Shown here in pieces: positions 45,335 through 56,679 of a stretch of 64,000 bases of DNA (its first letter is position 1; each line of letters begins with the position of its first letter). The position numbers and the translations under genes were made by a program. The stretch is from the NCBI GenBank assembly GCA_013339895.1, contig JABACO010000003.1, positions 13,741,365 to 13,805,364 of the forward strand. Direction: 5' to 3'. The stretch comes from Ephydatia muelleri. Taxonomy: Eukaryota > Porifera > Demospongiae > Spongillida > Spongillidae. The notes under the pieces are model-generated. The model made no database searches. It was not told the DNA's origin and saw nothing but the letters and a program-made list of their open reading frames with translations.

Positions 45335-45561
45335 ATTTTATTATTTCGTCGTCTCCATTACATCATATCATCTTTGTACACACATACCTTAGTGCACTCC
45401 GACGCAGATCACAGAATATGAAGTTCTGTTTAAAATTTCATGCATAACATGCATGTATTGACAAAACTGTATCGCTGCATTGTATCATTCCGGTGATCTG
45501 CATTGAGGTTTGTGTGTACAAAGATGGCATGATGTATTGGAGACGACGAAATAATTAAAAT
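45335..45561. mobile_element. MITE, 227 bp, TIRs of about 57 bp
   Basis: ATTTTATTATTTCGTCGTCT and onward at the left is mirrored at the right (45505-45561), including the inverse of CATCTTTGTACACACA. The loop has no coding content. It sits directly against the inverted copy of the 40-43 kb repeat. Confidence 0.8.
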
Positions 45562-45915
45562 TTCAGAATGGGAGTGCACCTAATGACGGAACAAATTAAA
45601 GGAGGAATCCTAGGAGGAAAAGATGGATGATTCCATGGTATGAGACTCTACACCTGAAGCAGTGACTTATGGCCATGAGCAAGTTGTTCCAATTGATCCT
45701 GCTGTGTGACTTCAACCTGTCCATAGCTGATCAAGTAGAACGGCTACAGGTGGGGAGGTATGACCTGCATATCTTCCTCTACCAGCATCAGTTTTACGAC
45801 ATTCTCATATAAAGATATAGCCACTACAGAGATCCAGTGGCTCTCCCAGAAGATGATACCTTGTGATACATAGGGACGCACTCTCTTCAGGAGAGGGTAT
45901 GGTGTAACAGATGCA
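45562..45915 (-). repeat. Inverted copy of blocks from 40.8-41.1 and 43.0 kb
   Basis: Begins CAGAATGGGAGTGCACCTAA as at 42984, then follows R1 in inverse orientation (GAGACTCTACACCTGAAGC and onward). Confidence 0.75.
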
Positions 45916-45958
45916 CTGTACTCACAGTACCGCTCAAGAGAAAGGTAAAAAAAAACTC

Positions 45959-45993
45959 GCGAGACGCTCGCGCGACACACGCGAGCGTCTCGC
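45959..45993. repeat. Strong GC-rich hairpin
   Basis: Perfect 14-bp arms GCGAGACGCTCGCG / CGCGAGCGTCTCGC around a 7-base loop, in a zone rich in CTCGCG words (45955-46090). Confidence 0.85.
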
Positions 45994-46674
45994 ATGTTCA
46001 ACTGCACTCCTCGCGAGAGAGCACTCGCGCGCATGCCCTCGAAAGTACTCGCAACAGTAAATGGATCACTCGCACTTGCACACTCGTGAGCATTACGCGT
46101 TTCGTTTAATATTATTTTTAAGCAACATGTAGGTCCTCTAATTATGTACCCAGACCCAGACCCGTACTGCAGCTGCAGTACGCCAGACTAGTCGGGCGCA
46201 TGTATGTATGCAATTGATACGTTTGCTACGATTCAAAGGCAGACGCGTACGGCAATAAAACCGTATACCCGGCTGTAATCAGACATTCTATAAATTAATA
46301 TGGTATACATGTAGTCTACGTCAACAAATAGTTTACGTTATTGGATATCTAGATGTACGTTTTTTATTTATGGCCTGGCCCGGATTAAAATTTCTTAGTT
46401 ACACCACCAGTTTTCTAATTGTGAATCAGACGGATACAATATCTGTCACGTTTCCGCGTTAATGGAGATGAATCATATCCTTTCGGCAGCTTTCTGTCTC
46501 ACCTATTTTATTATCGCGGGTGAATCATTATTATTTATTTTTATCTTTTAAATAGGACACAAGTAAACACACACAATTAAAAAACAATGCAATGTATTAG
46601 ACCAATCATGCAGCAAAAACAAAGTGTTTTGAGTTACTCCGTGCCACTCCAGACTGGCTGCAACTGCCTTCTCT

Positions 46675-47280
46675 TCAAATATGTATGTTGTGCCGCACTG
46701 ATGGACGACAGAAGAGATGCTGACAGAAGGAAGGACTGGAAGTATGCTTGTGAGTGGTGCTGTGCCAACTATGAGTGGTTCCAGCTATTGCACAATGCAG
46801 CAGCATTATCTCTGGCAATTCGACTGCCCTCTCTTCACACTCACGAACATACTTCGAGTTCTTCCATCTATGGAAGAACTCGAAGTATGTGTTCGTGAGT
46901 GTGAAGAGAGGGCAGTCGAATTGGTTCAGACGTAGTGCTGTGCCAATCATCACTGGTTCCATATATCGCACAATGCAGAAGCATTTCCACTCATTTTCAA
47001 AGCAGCCTAGAAATACTCCCACTTGAATCTATATAAGTATAACATATGCATGATGAAATTAAGAGATAGCCATTAGAAAACTTACCGAGGGTTCTCTGCT
47101 TTTAGTGTAGTGTACGAAGTCCCCAACATTGACCATCTGACTATTTGATCCCACACTTGCCCTACCCCACAAGACTGGGGTTAACAAGGTAGTATTTGGA
47201 TGGAGAAACAATGTGAACGAGTGATCAGATATTAAATTGTTGATGGCTATTACGCCATCAAATTCTTGAACTTTAACCAT
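46675..47280 (-). CDS. Two-exon host-like gene with inverted exon duplication
   Basis: Exon 1 (47086-47280) is exactly 65 codons from ATG, reading MVKVQEFDGVIAINNLISDH, later LHPNTTLLTPVLWGRASVG and VGDFVHYTKSREPS, ending at a consensus GTAAGT donor. A 57-bp intron ends in TATATAG at 47029. Exon 2 continues in phase 0 with QVGVFLGCFENEWKCFCIV, RYMEPVMIGTALRLNQFDC and PLFTLTNTYFEFFH near 46870. Beyond that the frame enters an inverted copy of its own sequence, so the natural end is lost or rearranged. I do not recognise the family. Confidence 0.5.
46757..46986. repeat. Inverted and direct duplication inside the gene
   Basis: 46816-46923 is a palindrome (CAATTCGACTGCCCTCTC and its complement, centre near 46869). 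In addition 46757-46808 and 46935-46986 are direct repeats (GTGCTGTGCCAA...GCACAATGCAG). The pattern suggests template-switch repair. Confidence 0.85.
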
Positions 47281-47510
47281 CACAGAACCTAATGCAGCAG
47301 CTTTTATATTGATTTTATATTTATATTTATAGTAAAATGATACAGGAGACTAGTGTTACAAAAATGAGATTTAACAGTGATGCAAAAAATTGTAACACAT
47401 GTTGGTTAATTATCATTAGTCCATTCGCATCATGATGGTATGATATGATAGGTATGATTTGCTTTCAGCTTTAGAGACCAAATTTTGATTACACTGGTTT
47501 ATTTCTTCAG

Positions 47511-47815
47511 TGCCTAGGTAAACATCCATACCCTAGGTGCAAGTTTATGCCTACCATGGACCTTGCAAGGAACATTATACAAAGTATGGGTGGAGCAATA
47601 CATGAATCGGCTGACGTGAACACTTACTGCCGACATCTAGCACATTTTGTAATGATTGCATTGTGTTTTTCTCAGTATAATAATATATTTTAATTCCTGC
47701 AGCGATTATTCGCCACTGTGATGACTACAAGCAGGCTAACCATGGGGAGTATCGCCACTGGGTTCAGCAGTATTACTCATCTATGGATGAAGAGCAGTGG
47801 GACACTGTGATGTAA
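47511..47815 (+). CDS. Two exons of an unrecognised gene
   Basis: After a TTTCTTCAG acceptor, frame one reads CLGKHPYPRCKFMPTMDLAR, then NIIQSMGGAIHESADVNTY. After an intron ending CCTGCAG (47702), the second exon reads IIRHCDDYKQANHGEYRHW then VQQYYSSMDEEQWDTVM and a TAA at 47813. Composition and splice sites support real exons, but the donor that would keep phase is unresolved. It is transcribed away from the 47.1 kb gene, with about 230 bp between them. No family recognised. Confidence 0.4.
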
Positions 47816-48128
47816 GATGATGCAGCGTACAATTACGCCCTGCATGGTCATGGGATTCAGTTACCACAATAGGTGATCCGTTGCCAAGCTATCAACATTC
47901 ATTGCCGGCTGACTTTTTATTTTTTTTATTTTTTTTTCATACACAGCAGCGTGTGTCACTTTTAACTCTCATATCTTCAGCAGCTTTTATCATTTTGCTT
48001 TTCTATCTTATCACTTTTTTTTGTGTATCCATCATCAGCATGCATTGATTTCTGCTCTGCATTATAAACAACGTCAATAACGTGGGAAGCTAGCTATTTG
48101 TGTATATAGCCTGTGATAAACACAATCT

Positions 48129-48550
48129 GAACACCATTATTTTGATAGAGCTCGATGATGTCCTGGCAATGCATGTACAGCCTTAATCGGAGTTAATCCC
48201 CCCTCCCTCCTCATGATCAAACGTAACGCTCATTAATATAGAAGATGGTACGCGCAAAAACAATTCTCCATTCTCTGCCCCGTTCTGCCATCTAATACCA
48301 TAACTATGCATCACGGGTGATTCCATTATTATTATTATTATTATCTGAACACCATTTTGATAGAGCTCGATGATGTCCTGGCTATACATGTACAGCCTTA
48401 ATCGGAGTTAATCCCCCCTCCCTCCTCATGATCAAACGTAACGCTAATTAATATAGAAGATGGTACGCGCAAAAACAATTCTCCATTCTCTGCCCAGTTC
48501 TGCCATCTATTACCTTAACTATGCATCACGGGTGATTCCATTATTATTTT
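48129..48550. repeat. Tandem duplication, about 215-bp unit
   Basis: CTGAACACCATTTTGATAGA-type text opens both copies (about 48129-48345 and 48346-48550). They share the run of GGAGTTAATCCCCCCTCCC and the phrase CATCACGGGTGATTCCATTA. An (ATT)n run separates them. Confidence 0.85.
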
Positions 48551-48773
48551 ACGCGGGCTGCTTCAGATCGAATATCAACAGCGCCGATGATACGGGAGCG
48601 AAAACCATTCACAGATGCTTCGCAAGCATTGTATGAATAATCGCGGTGATTCGGTCATTATATATGCGGTCTGCTTCAGATCAGATTGCCAAAAATTTCT
48701 GAATCTCTCTACGATTATACGCGAGCGAAAAAATTTCATCCATGCTTCATAAACGTAGAAAACTGGTCGTGGA

Positions 48774-48885
48774 TGTAGGGAAATGACAATATTAACGTAA
48801 TAACTTAACTATTCACGTGTGTTATGCTTGTATTGGAATCATTCATTCATTCATTTGTCTGCTTGTGCTAGATGGTTTCCTTACA
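48774..48885 (+). repeat. 5' LTR of gypsy element 1 (112 bp)
   Basis: Starts TGTAGGG and ends CCTTACA. Identical by eye to the two 3' LTR halves combined. Confidence 0.85.
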
Positions 48886-51800
48886 TATTTGGCGACGAGG
48901 GTGAAAATGGACGAGGAGCAGATTCGAAACGCGGTACAACGGTTCAAGTTCGACCGTTTTGACCCTGCTCAAGAAAAATGGGAATATTATATTCAGCGTT
49001 TTGAAACGGAATTGGCCCTCTACAACCTCCTTTCTGGTGATGCGACCGCGGAAGCTCGGAAAAACCTTCTACTTTCAAAGGTGGGGCCGGAAGCGTTTAG
49101 AATATTGGTTGACCACCATCGTCCTGAGGCAGTTACAACCAAAACGTACCAGCTTTTGAAAAGCACGTTGCAAAGGCATTATCAGGCGGGAATTTGCATT
49201 CTAGCGGAGAGAGTCACTTTCGCGTCGAGGTATAGGAAAGAGGGAGAGACTGTATCACAATTTATCATCGCATTGCGCGCCATCGCTGGAAATTGTAGTT
49301 TTGGCTCGTCTTTAGAAGAACGCTTACGTGATCAATTGGCTATTGGTATTAACAACGATGATTGGCAAAGAGAATTATTTCGAATACACACTACCAATGA
49401 AGCTACACTCCAACAAGTTGAAGCTTCAGCTTTGGTTTTGGAACAGGCGCATAATCAGCAACATAAGATTCAAGCCTTGGGGAAAGACAATACAGGAACA
49501 GAGTCTGGCATTCGAAGAGTGAAGGGGTTACAAGAGACCGCACCTCACGCACGTGGTAGCATGCGTAATACGTCAGGTTTTACACCTAAGGAACTGGAAG
49601 AAGGGCGAGACTGCTTAAGGTGCGGATTCCCGAAACATCGAACTGGAGAGAAATGCCCAGCCCAAGGAGCAATCTGCAATTCATGTGGGGCCTCGAATCA
49701 TTTCGCTAGGGTATGCATGAAGTCAAAAAGAGCAACAGTTACTCACCGTGGTCAAAGGGGGCTACCAAGACAAAGACGTGTGAATGCAGTAGCAATTGAA
49801 CCAGATGATGAAGAATACACAGATTCAGTGATAGATGGGGATGACAGTGGAGAAAGAGAAGTGAACACAGTACAGATCAGGACTCTGAGAGGCCAGGCAG
49901 CACGTCTGAGTGTGTTGTTAAATGGAGTAAGGGTGCAAATGCTTTATGACCCAGGAGCAGCACGGTCAGTAATCAGCGAACAAATCTGGAAGAGAATAGG
50001 ATCCCCTTACCTGTCATCAGCAGACACTCTGGTGGCATACACAAATGTGGTAGTCGAAACGTTAGGTGAAACCACTATTGATGTGCAGGCATTGGGGAAG
50101 AGGAAGGAACTACCAGTGACGGTGGTGAAGCAGCATGATCAACCTCTGTTTGGGTTAGACTGGTGCCAGGAATTTGACATTCGTATGCCCAGGGGTGTCA
50201 CCATTTGTAAGTTGGGACCACAAGCAGGGTCAGCATTGCCGCCAGGTACAAATGGAAACACCACATCTACACCATTGGGGGCACTGCTTCAGCAGTACTC
50301 AGAACTCTTTAGTGAGAAGCCTAGCACCATCAATGGTCATAAAGCAGTGGTTCACATGAAAGAGGGTGCTATTCCCAGGCTATTTTCTGCACGCCCATTA
50401 CCTTTTCCAATGCGGAAGGCCGTGGAACAGGAGATACATCGGTTAGTGGAGCAGAATGTATTGGAACATGTTGATTCAGCAATCACACCAATTGAATGGG
50501 CATCTCCAATCGTATGTGTCCCAAAGGGTAGTGGGGGTATTCGGTTATGTGTTGACTTTAAAGCTACAGTTAACCCACAAGTGTATGTTGACCCCCATCC
50601 CTTACCAAGGTTTGAGGACATTATATCAAAGCTCAGTGGCAGCAAGTGTTTCACCAAGTTGGACTTGTCTGATGCTTATCTCCAAATGGAAGTGGACCCT
50701 GCTTCTAGGAAGTACTTGATCATTGCCACCCATCTGGGATATTTCCAGTTCAAAAAATTGCCATTTGGAGTTAGTTTTGCTCCCGCGATATTTCAGAAAG
50801 CTATGGATCAAATTTTGTCAGGCATCCCAAAAACCGCTGCGTACATTGATGACATCCTGGTGGCAGGAACTTCACAGGAAGAACATTTGAAGCTTTTGAA
50901 GGAAGTCTTAGAGAGGTTGAAGCAGGCAAATGTTAGGATAAAGAAGTCAAAGTGTAAATTTATGCAAGCGGAAGTTACTTACTTGGGTTATCGAATTGAT
51001 CAAGATGGCATTCACCCAACTGAAGAGCATGTGTTGGCCATTAAGCAGATGCCAGCACCATCCAATGTGAAGGAATTACGCTCTTTCCTTGGTGCTATTA
51101 ACTATTATTCCAGATTTTTTACCAAACTTGCAATCACTATGTACACCTTTACACCAACTCACAAAGAACGCAACAAGATGGGTGTGGTCGAAAGATAGCG
51201 ACAGAGTCTTTCAGCATCTGAAACAGCTGTTATCATCCAAGGACACATTGGTGCATTATGATGAAGCTTTATCGCTAGTCCTTATGACAGATGCTAGTGA
51301 CAATGGAGTAGGTGCAGTGTTATTGCATAGGTTGTCAGATGGTGTTGAGAAACCAGTGGCTTTTGCCTCACGGACCTTGATGGATCGAGAGAAAAGGTAC
51401 TCTGTTATTGACAAAGAAGTTCTTGCCATCATCTTTGGTGTCACCAAATTCTATCAATATTTGTATGGCCGACGATTTATTCTGCAAACAGACCATAAGC
51501 CGCTGGAACGTATCCTTGGAGCACATCAAGAAATTCCTAAAATGAACTGCCAATCGTTTGCAAAGGTGGGCTATTACTCTGAGTGCCTATGATTATGACC
51601 TTGAGTACATCAAGGGGAAACACAATTTATTGGCAGATCCGTTATCACGTCTTCCGTTACGTACTACGAACATATCCACAACCGAGCAGGCTGGTTATAG
51701 TGGAGCACTCCTGAACATTCGTATAGGAGACTTGCCCATATCGAAGAAAGAACTTCAAAGACTGACTAGACAAGACCCACTTCTCTCAAGGGTTATTCTG

Positions 51801-53322
51801 TACATGGAGAGAGGGTGGCCAAATGACAGAAAGCTTATACCCCAAGAATACATGACCTTTTATGAGAAAAGGGATTCTTTGTCTTTTGAGGAAAATATTC
51901 TGCTCTGGCAAGGGAGGATTGTCATACCAAAACCGTTACATGATGCTGTTTTGGCCACTTTACATGATGGGCACCCAGGAATATGGGCTATGAGGGCGCT
52001 TGCAAGATTTTACGTTTGGTGGCCTAACATTGATGAGGAAGTGGAAATGTATGTAAAGAAGTGTAGCCCTTGTCAGCAGAATCGTCCGCGGGAGCCGGAA
52101 AGTCTACTTTTTGCATGGAACACACCAAGTGAACCTTGGTCCAGGATCCATGTAGATTATGCTGGCCCCTTTGAGGGCAAGTATTGGCTGGTAGTCATTG
52201 ATGCGTTCTCAAAGTGGTTAGAGATAAAACCAATGCAGGTTTCCACAGCAGCAGTAACAATAAAGGCATTGAGGGAAATCTTCTGCCGTTTTGGTTTACC
52301 ACGAGTCATAGTATCTGACAATGGTCCTCAGTTCATAGCCTCTGAATTTAAAGACTTCTGCACTGCCAATAACATTACACATATTCGTGCTACCCCGTAT
52401 CACCCAAAAACTAATGGACTGGCGGAACGGGCAGTGAGGACTTTTAAGGAGCGCTTCTCAGCTGCAAAGATGCATAGGGATGATTTAGACCTGACACTGC
52501 AACGTTTCCTGCTTTCCTACAGAAATACACCCCACAAGTCAACAGGCCGCTCACCTGCTGAATTGTTGCTAGGGTCGAAGGATTAGAACAAAGTTGGACC
52601 TCTTGAAACCAGATATAAATCACTACATGGACAAAGCTTTAACTCAGCAAAAAGTTAATCATGATACTAGGGCCAAGTTTTCATCCTTCTCAATAGGAGA
52701 CTTAGTTTGGGTTGGACGACCAGAAGGAAAAGGATATGAAAGTGGCTGTATTATGAGGAAAACCGGACCACTATCATACATTGTGAATGTTAATGGGATT
52801 GAACGCAGGAAGCATGCCGACCAGCTAAGGAAGAGAATGGCAGAATCAGACGTAGAGAGTGAGGAAGCAGAGGACACACCCCCCAAAACTACAGCAGAAA
52901 CGGAGCCTCATAATCTAGAGCAGCTCATACACCCACATACTTCTCAACCTGTCTACAGGAGGAAAAACTTGGACCCTGTTCCCCAACCTCCACCCTCTGT
53001 GCAGGACCCTTCAGTCAGACAACAAGGCAATTTTCAGCCATATGCAATACACCAACCACAGCAAGATCAGTTAGGGGCAGATGAAAGGTCAGAACCCGAG
53101 AGTGTTTCAGATCACACAGTGAAAGAGCCTGGACATGAGCTACCCAAAGGTCCTCAGCATACCCTTGAAGGGGAGGTAAATAATCAGGCAGATCAAAGTT
53201 CTAACAACTTACCACCAGCAAGTATCTCAGAACAGCGTCCACAAAGGATCAGAAGGCCTCCATCCCGACCATATGACAAGTACCTGTGGGATCCTAGAGC
53301 AAAATAAAAGGGAGAGACAGGA

Positions 53323-53378
53323 TGTAGGGAAATGACAATATTAACGTAATAACTTAACTATTCACGTGTGTTATGCTT
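53323..53378 (+). repeat. 3' LTR of gypsy element 1, first half
   Basis: First 56 bases of the LTR, ending GTTATGCTT at the insertion point. The second half resumes at 56338. Confidence 0.88.
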
Positions 53379-54189
53379 CACGGACGTTTGCGGCTGGACA
53401 AAAAGTCGATAATTAGACAATACCGTAATTTACAAAGAGCCAAAACCAAAAGTAATATCATATCTCATTATAATGTTCATGTTTTGCGAACCACAAATCA
53501 TACTTACTTTGAGACGTTTAGTAAAAATAAATAGCATCTGCAAATGCTGTAACATATCTGTAAACAAAACCATCGACGCGCAAGGACAAGCATTATTATC
53601 AGTGATATGCGCAGCCCGTTTTCACGCCCATGTGTCTTTGGCGGGAAAAGAGGGGGTTACTTTAAGCGTGCGTAGTGGAGGAACCAACCGACTAGAAAAC
53701 GTTTGGCGAGCAATAACGCTCATCAGCACACATGGGGAAACACATATACAACACACAGAACTAGCCACGATTTTTTTAAACCTGTGATCTAGACGTGAGT
53801 TTTTTTATGAATAAAAGGGGCAGTATTGTATGGGGATCCACGTAATGAAGGTAAACCAGCGATGCAGAGTGTATGGCCGCTTCTTGACGGAGGCTAGAAA
53901 GGGGAAAAAGGAGTTCATATAAGAGAGTTTGCAGACGATTTGCACTCAGTCTGTGCAATTAACACAGGCAATGACATGATGGGCCACTCACCCACAATCT
54001 TTTGTTTATGCAAATAAGTGATGGATGGAAATTATCTGAAGAGTACATAGTTTACTTCGCCCTTTTGATTGGACAGTGCACACAGCAGTTGTCTGCAAGA
54101 AGGTACCATAAAATAATTATGTGTACTGAATTGATGCATGTATACATGTATGTATTCATGTAAGTTTACACTGGTCTTTTCTTACCAAA

Positions 54190-54470
54190 ACAACCAACCA
54201 CAAAAGTCAGGTGGTCAACCAGCAAACTTAAATCCACACAAAATTGTTGCTGGCATTCGTGCAGTTGCCCCTCCCATCCAAATGGGATTTTCACTGGATG
54301 AGCACAGTTCCAATCATCCAGTAATCCTGGAGCAGCTGTGGTGTCCCATATGCCTAATGATTGTGAGCCAACCACTGGAGCTTGAAGCTACCATGTAGTG
54401 CATTGGTATGCACTGACTGTACCATCCAGTGGTTCATGGCATAGGTCAAACTCAGATTATCGTCCAGCAG
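54190..54470 (+). pseudogene. RING-like zinc-finger exon of the Chapaev-like element
   Basis: The frame reads NLNPHKIVAGIRAVAPP, MGFSLDEHSSNHPVILEQ and LWCPICLMIVSQPLELEAT. One frameshift later it reads CSALVCTDCTIQWFM. Together these give C-P-I-C...C-x-x-x-x-C-x-x-C, a RING-type layout in which the usual His of C-x-H is Ala. Similar RING modules are known at the N-terminus of RAG1 and of some animal transposon proteins, but I cannot show relatedness here. Confidence 0.45.
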
Positions 54471-54569
54471 GTGAAGACATGAGACAGTCTGTAGAGAAGA
54501 TGGTAAGGATTAAACAAACACTGATTGAAAGCAAGCAAACAGAAGGAGGAAATAATCAACAGCACCAAA

Positions 54570-54700
54570 GTGACTGACAAGGAATTTGCTGGTACCTTTG
54601 TCAAGCAATTGGATGAAGCCCTCCAATCTTTTAACATCCATAGGCAACAATACTTAGGTGGTGTGTTAGTTGGCAACCATATACACAAGACCCTCCAGGT
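54570..54700 (+). CDS. Coding exon of the Chapaev-like element
   Basis: Reads KVTDKEFAGTFVKQLDEALQ, then SFNIHRQQYLGGVLVGNHIH and KTLQ before a GTATAA donor-like site. The HRQ-x-Y-x-GG-x-x-VGNH pattern looks like a conserved exon of transposon proteins and is clearly non-random. No catalytic DDE residue can be assigned from this piece. Confidence 0.4.
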
Positions 54701-54873
54701 ATAACTAAGAATAAAATATGCTCAAAGAGCGTATTGGCATGGCAAACACATATTGGATTCGGTCTCATGGGGTGAGAAAGAAGCCAATCCATTCATGCGC
54801 CTTGCAAAGGATGTACCATTCGGTAACAGATCCTGTGAAACATTTGTTGCTCATTGTTAAGGAGCACCTACTG

Positions 54874-55847
54874 CAGGCCCGTAGGCTGGTCGGGAGATGG
54901 GGGGGTTCGGGAAACAATGAGGGTGGAACTAACTAGCGGGGGAGGGGCCTTCCCTGGGGTATGGGGAAGCGCTATAAGCTCCCCCATCGGGGTCTGGGGC
55001 GGAGCCCCAGCAGCTTTGCAACTTTTACAATGTTGAAGTCACAAAACATCGCATGCCAAAAACAGATAGTAAATATGACAAGAATTACTTTTTTGCTTCC
55101 AGAGTCAAGCTCGCAAGTGCGAGACTACAGAAAGTTTGGAAGCAAGCGTATCTGGCTTGCGAGTTAACGAGACTTAGTCTAACTTTCCTATCTACGATAG
55201 ATCAGGAAAGTTAACTCGAAAGCCAGACCTACACAGGGAAAAAACGCGTCGAATCACGTTATGATTTTCAAATGATTTTTCACTTACATTCTGTTACAGA
55301 ATGTTTACACAATGTAAACATTCTGTTACAGAATGTTTACACAATGTAAACATTCTGTTACAGAATGTAAGTGAAAAATCATTTGAAAATCATAACGTGA
55401 TTCGACGCGTTTTTTCCCTGTGCTACTTCGTATTCGAACGGCACAACGCCATTGTAAATTACTCTGTTGGCCGTTGTGCAGTTCAATATCGCAGTAGGTC
55501 TGGGCGTCTGGCTCAAGCCGGACCTATACTTCGCAAAGTATCATTAATGAACCATATACCGGCATGTACTTGAAGTGCCCAGGATCCGCCACTCCGACTG
55601 CAGTTTGTTGCGGGCGCCCCATTTATTACCTCACGCTCGCTAGTATAACGTCATGCATGTAAAATAATTAATTAATTCATCGGCATAGAATAATTCATGG
55701 TAAGTGGAACCAGCTATGGCAAGCGGAACCAAGCTGGGCAGGCGGAACCAGCTTAGGAAGGCGGAACCAGCTTGGGCAAGCGGAACTAGCTTGGACGGGT
55801 GGGGGGGTTCGACCGAACCCACCGACCCCCCCCAGCCTACGGGCCTG
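54874..55847. mobile_element. 974-bp TIR element with TACTG target duplication
   Basis: Ends CAGGCCCGTAGGCTGG and CCAGCCTACGGGCCTG are perfect 16-bp inverts. TACTG lies directly outside both (54869-54873 and 55848-55852). The interior has G-rich edges, a GCGGAACCAGCTTGG tandem motif (55700-55800) and a nested palindrome. No transposase. A related end (GGCCTGTAGCCAGGGGG) occurs at 37725. Confidence 0.85.
55232..55422. mobile_element. 191-bp palindromic CACAG element with CTA duplication
   Basis: An almost perfect palindrome from CACAGGGAAAAAACGCGTCG to its inverse, with an inner duplication of the ATTCTGTTACAGAATG hairpin. CTA flanks both sides (55229-55231 and 55423-55425). Its ends match those of 20150-20299. 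Confidence 0.9.
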
Positions 55848-55859
55848 TACTGATTGCAG

Positions 55860-56330
55860 CTCTACAAAATGTGGCGCCTCCTCTTAAAAGAATGAAATAA
55901 TAATACCGCAATTCAGGATAAACTTCAACAGTAAGTATCGCTGGTAAAAAAAATCGTGGCTACAAGAATATACGAGAACTAGTTAGTACCTTCTGTTACC
56001 TTTAATTTCTAGCTTGAATTCAAACTTTCTATCGGTTGGGAACGTGGAAAACACACTTCGAAGAGGAAAGGTACGTCGAGGGTTACCCGCTTTCAACAGC
56101 CATAACTTGCCGTGGCAAGTATTGCTGGCCCTAATGACTTGCATCAAAAAGAGGAAACTGTAGCTTCTTTTGTAATCTGCTTTTAAATGGCGCTTGTAGC
56201 CATCCTGTCTTTTGTACCAGCTCACGTTTTCAGCTCTCCAGGTTGTCAAGGGCGTTGCTATAGGCATTACGCAATCATTTCAATTTTTCGGATTACATAC
56301 TTTTTGTCCACAAAATATATGGCCGCAAAC
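55860..56330. other. Right part of the Chapaev-like element
   Basis: Contains a possible exon end (GCTCTCCAG followed by GTTGTC near 56241) and an 84-codon open frame, neither of which I can identify. Confidence 0.3.
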
Positions 56331-56337
56331 GCCTGTG

Positions 56338-56397
56338 GCTTGTATTGGAATCATTCATTCATTCATTTGTCTGCTTGTGCTAGATGGTTTCCTTACA
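56338..56397 (+). repeat. 3' LTR of gypsy element 1, second half
   Basis: Begins with the duplicated GCTT and continues GTATTGGAATCATTCATTC to CCTTACA, as at the end of the 5' LTR. Confidence 0.88.
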
Positions 56398-56679
56398 GTG
56401 TACATGTATAATAATTCAAAACCGAGAGTTTGGCTTTCTGACGGTGCAAACCGATCCATCTCGTGAAACAGATACAACTATGGAACGAAGCCATAAAGTA
56501 GCGCTCGCTTGGAGGACGTTAGCAGAGAGACATGTAATATTCTATGTAGACTATTATCTCTGACGTCACTAACAGGGTTAGCTCGTAACTTCATTGTTCA
56601 CACTACTTGGTATTAACTTCATACAACTTCTTTTTGTGCACGAAAGAGAGTCAAATAAACGCGCACCTGGCTATAATCC

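Larger units (their letters stand above)
53379..56337 (+). mobile_element. 2.96-kb DNA transposon (Chapaev-like) inside the gypsy LTR
   Basis: The left end CACGGACGTTTGCGG and the right end, the inverse of CACAGGCGTTTGCGG, are inverted repeats that also share GGACAAAAAGT a little further in. GCTT is duplicated exactly on both sides (53375-53378 and 56338-56341). A 4-bp duplication with CAC ends fits the Chapaev branch of the CMC superfamily. Coding remnants inside (a RING-like finger and an exon with HRQQYLGG) support an own protein. It has itself been split by the 974-bp element at 54874. Confidence 0.7.
48774..56397 (+). mobile_element. Ty3/gypsy LTR retrotransposon 1, 3' LTR split by an insertion
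   Basis: A 112-bp 5' LTR (TGTAGGGAAATGAC...CCTTACA) is followed by a TTTGGCGACGAGG primer-site-like text. Coding parts in order: gag (about 48.9-49.6 kb), two zinc knuckles (about 49.61-49.73 kb) and protease (about 49.9-50.2 kb). RT with YIDD (about 50.3-51.1 kb), RNase H (about 51.2-51.6 kb), integrase (about 51.7-52.6 kb) and a basic tail (to 53.3 kb) follow. A purine tract precedes the 3' LTR. The LTR halves (53323-53378 and 56342-56397) together equal the 5' LTR without a visible difference, so the insertion is young. The coding part is broken in about two places. No clear target duplication at the outer ends. Confidence 0.88.
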
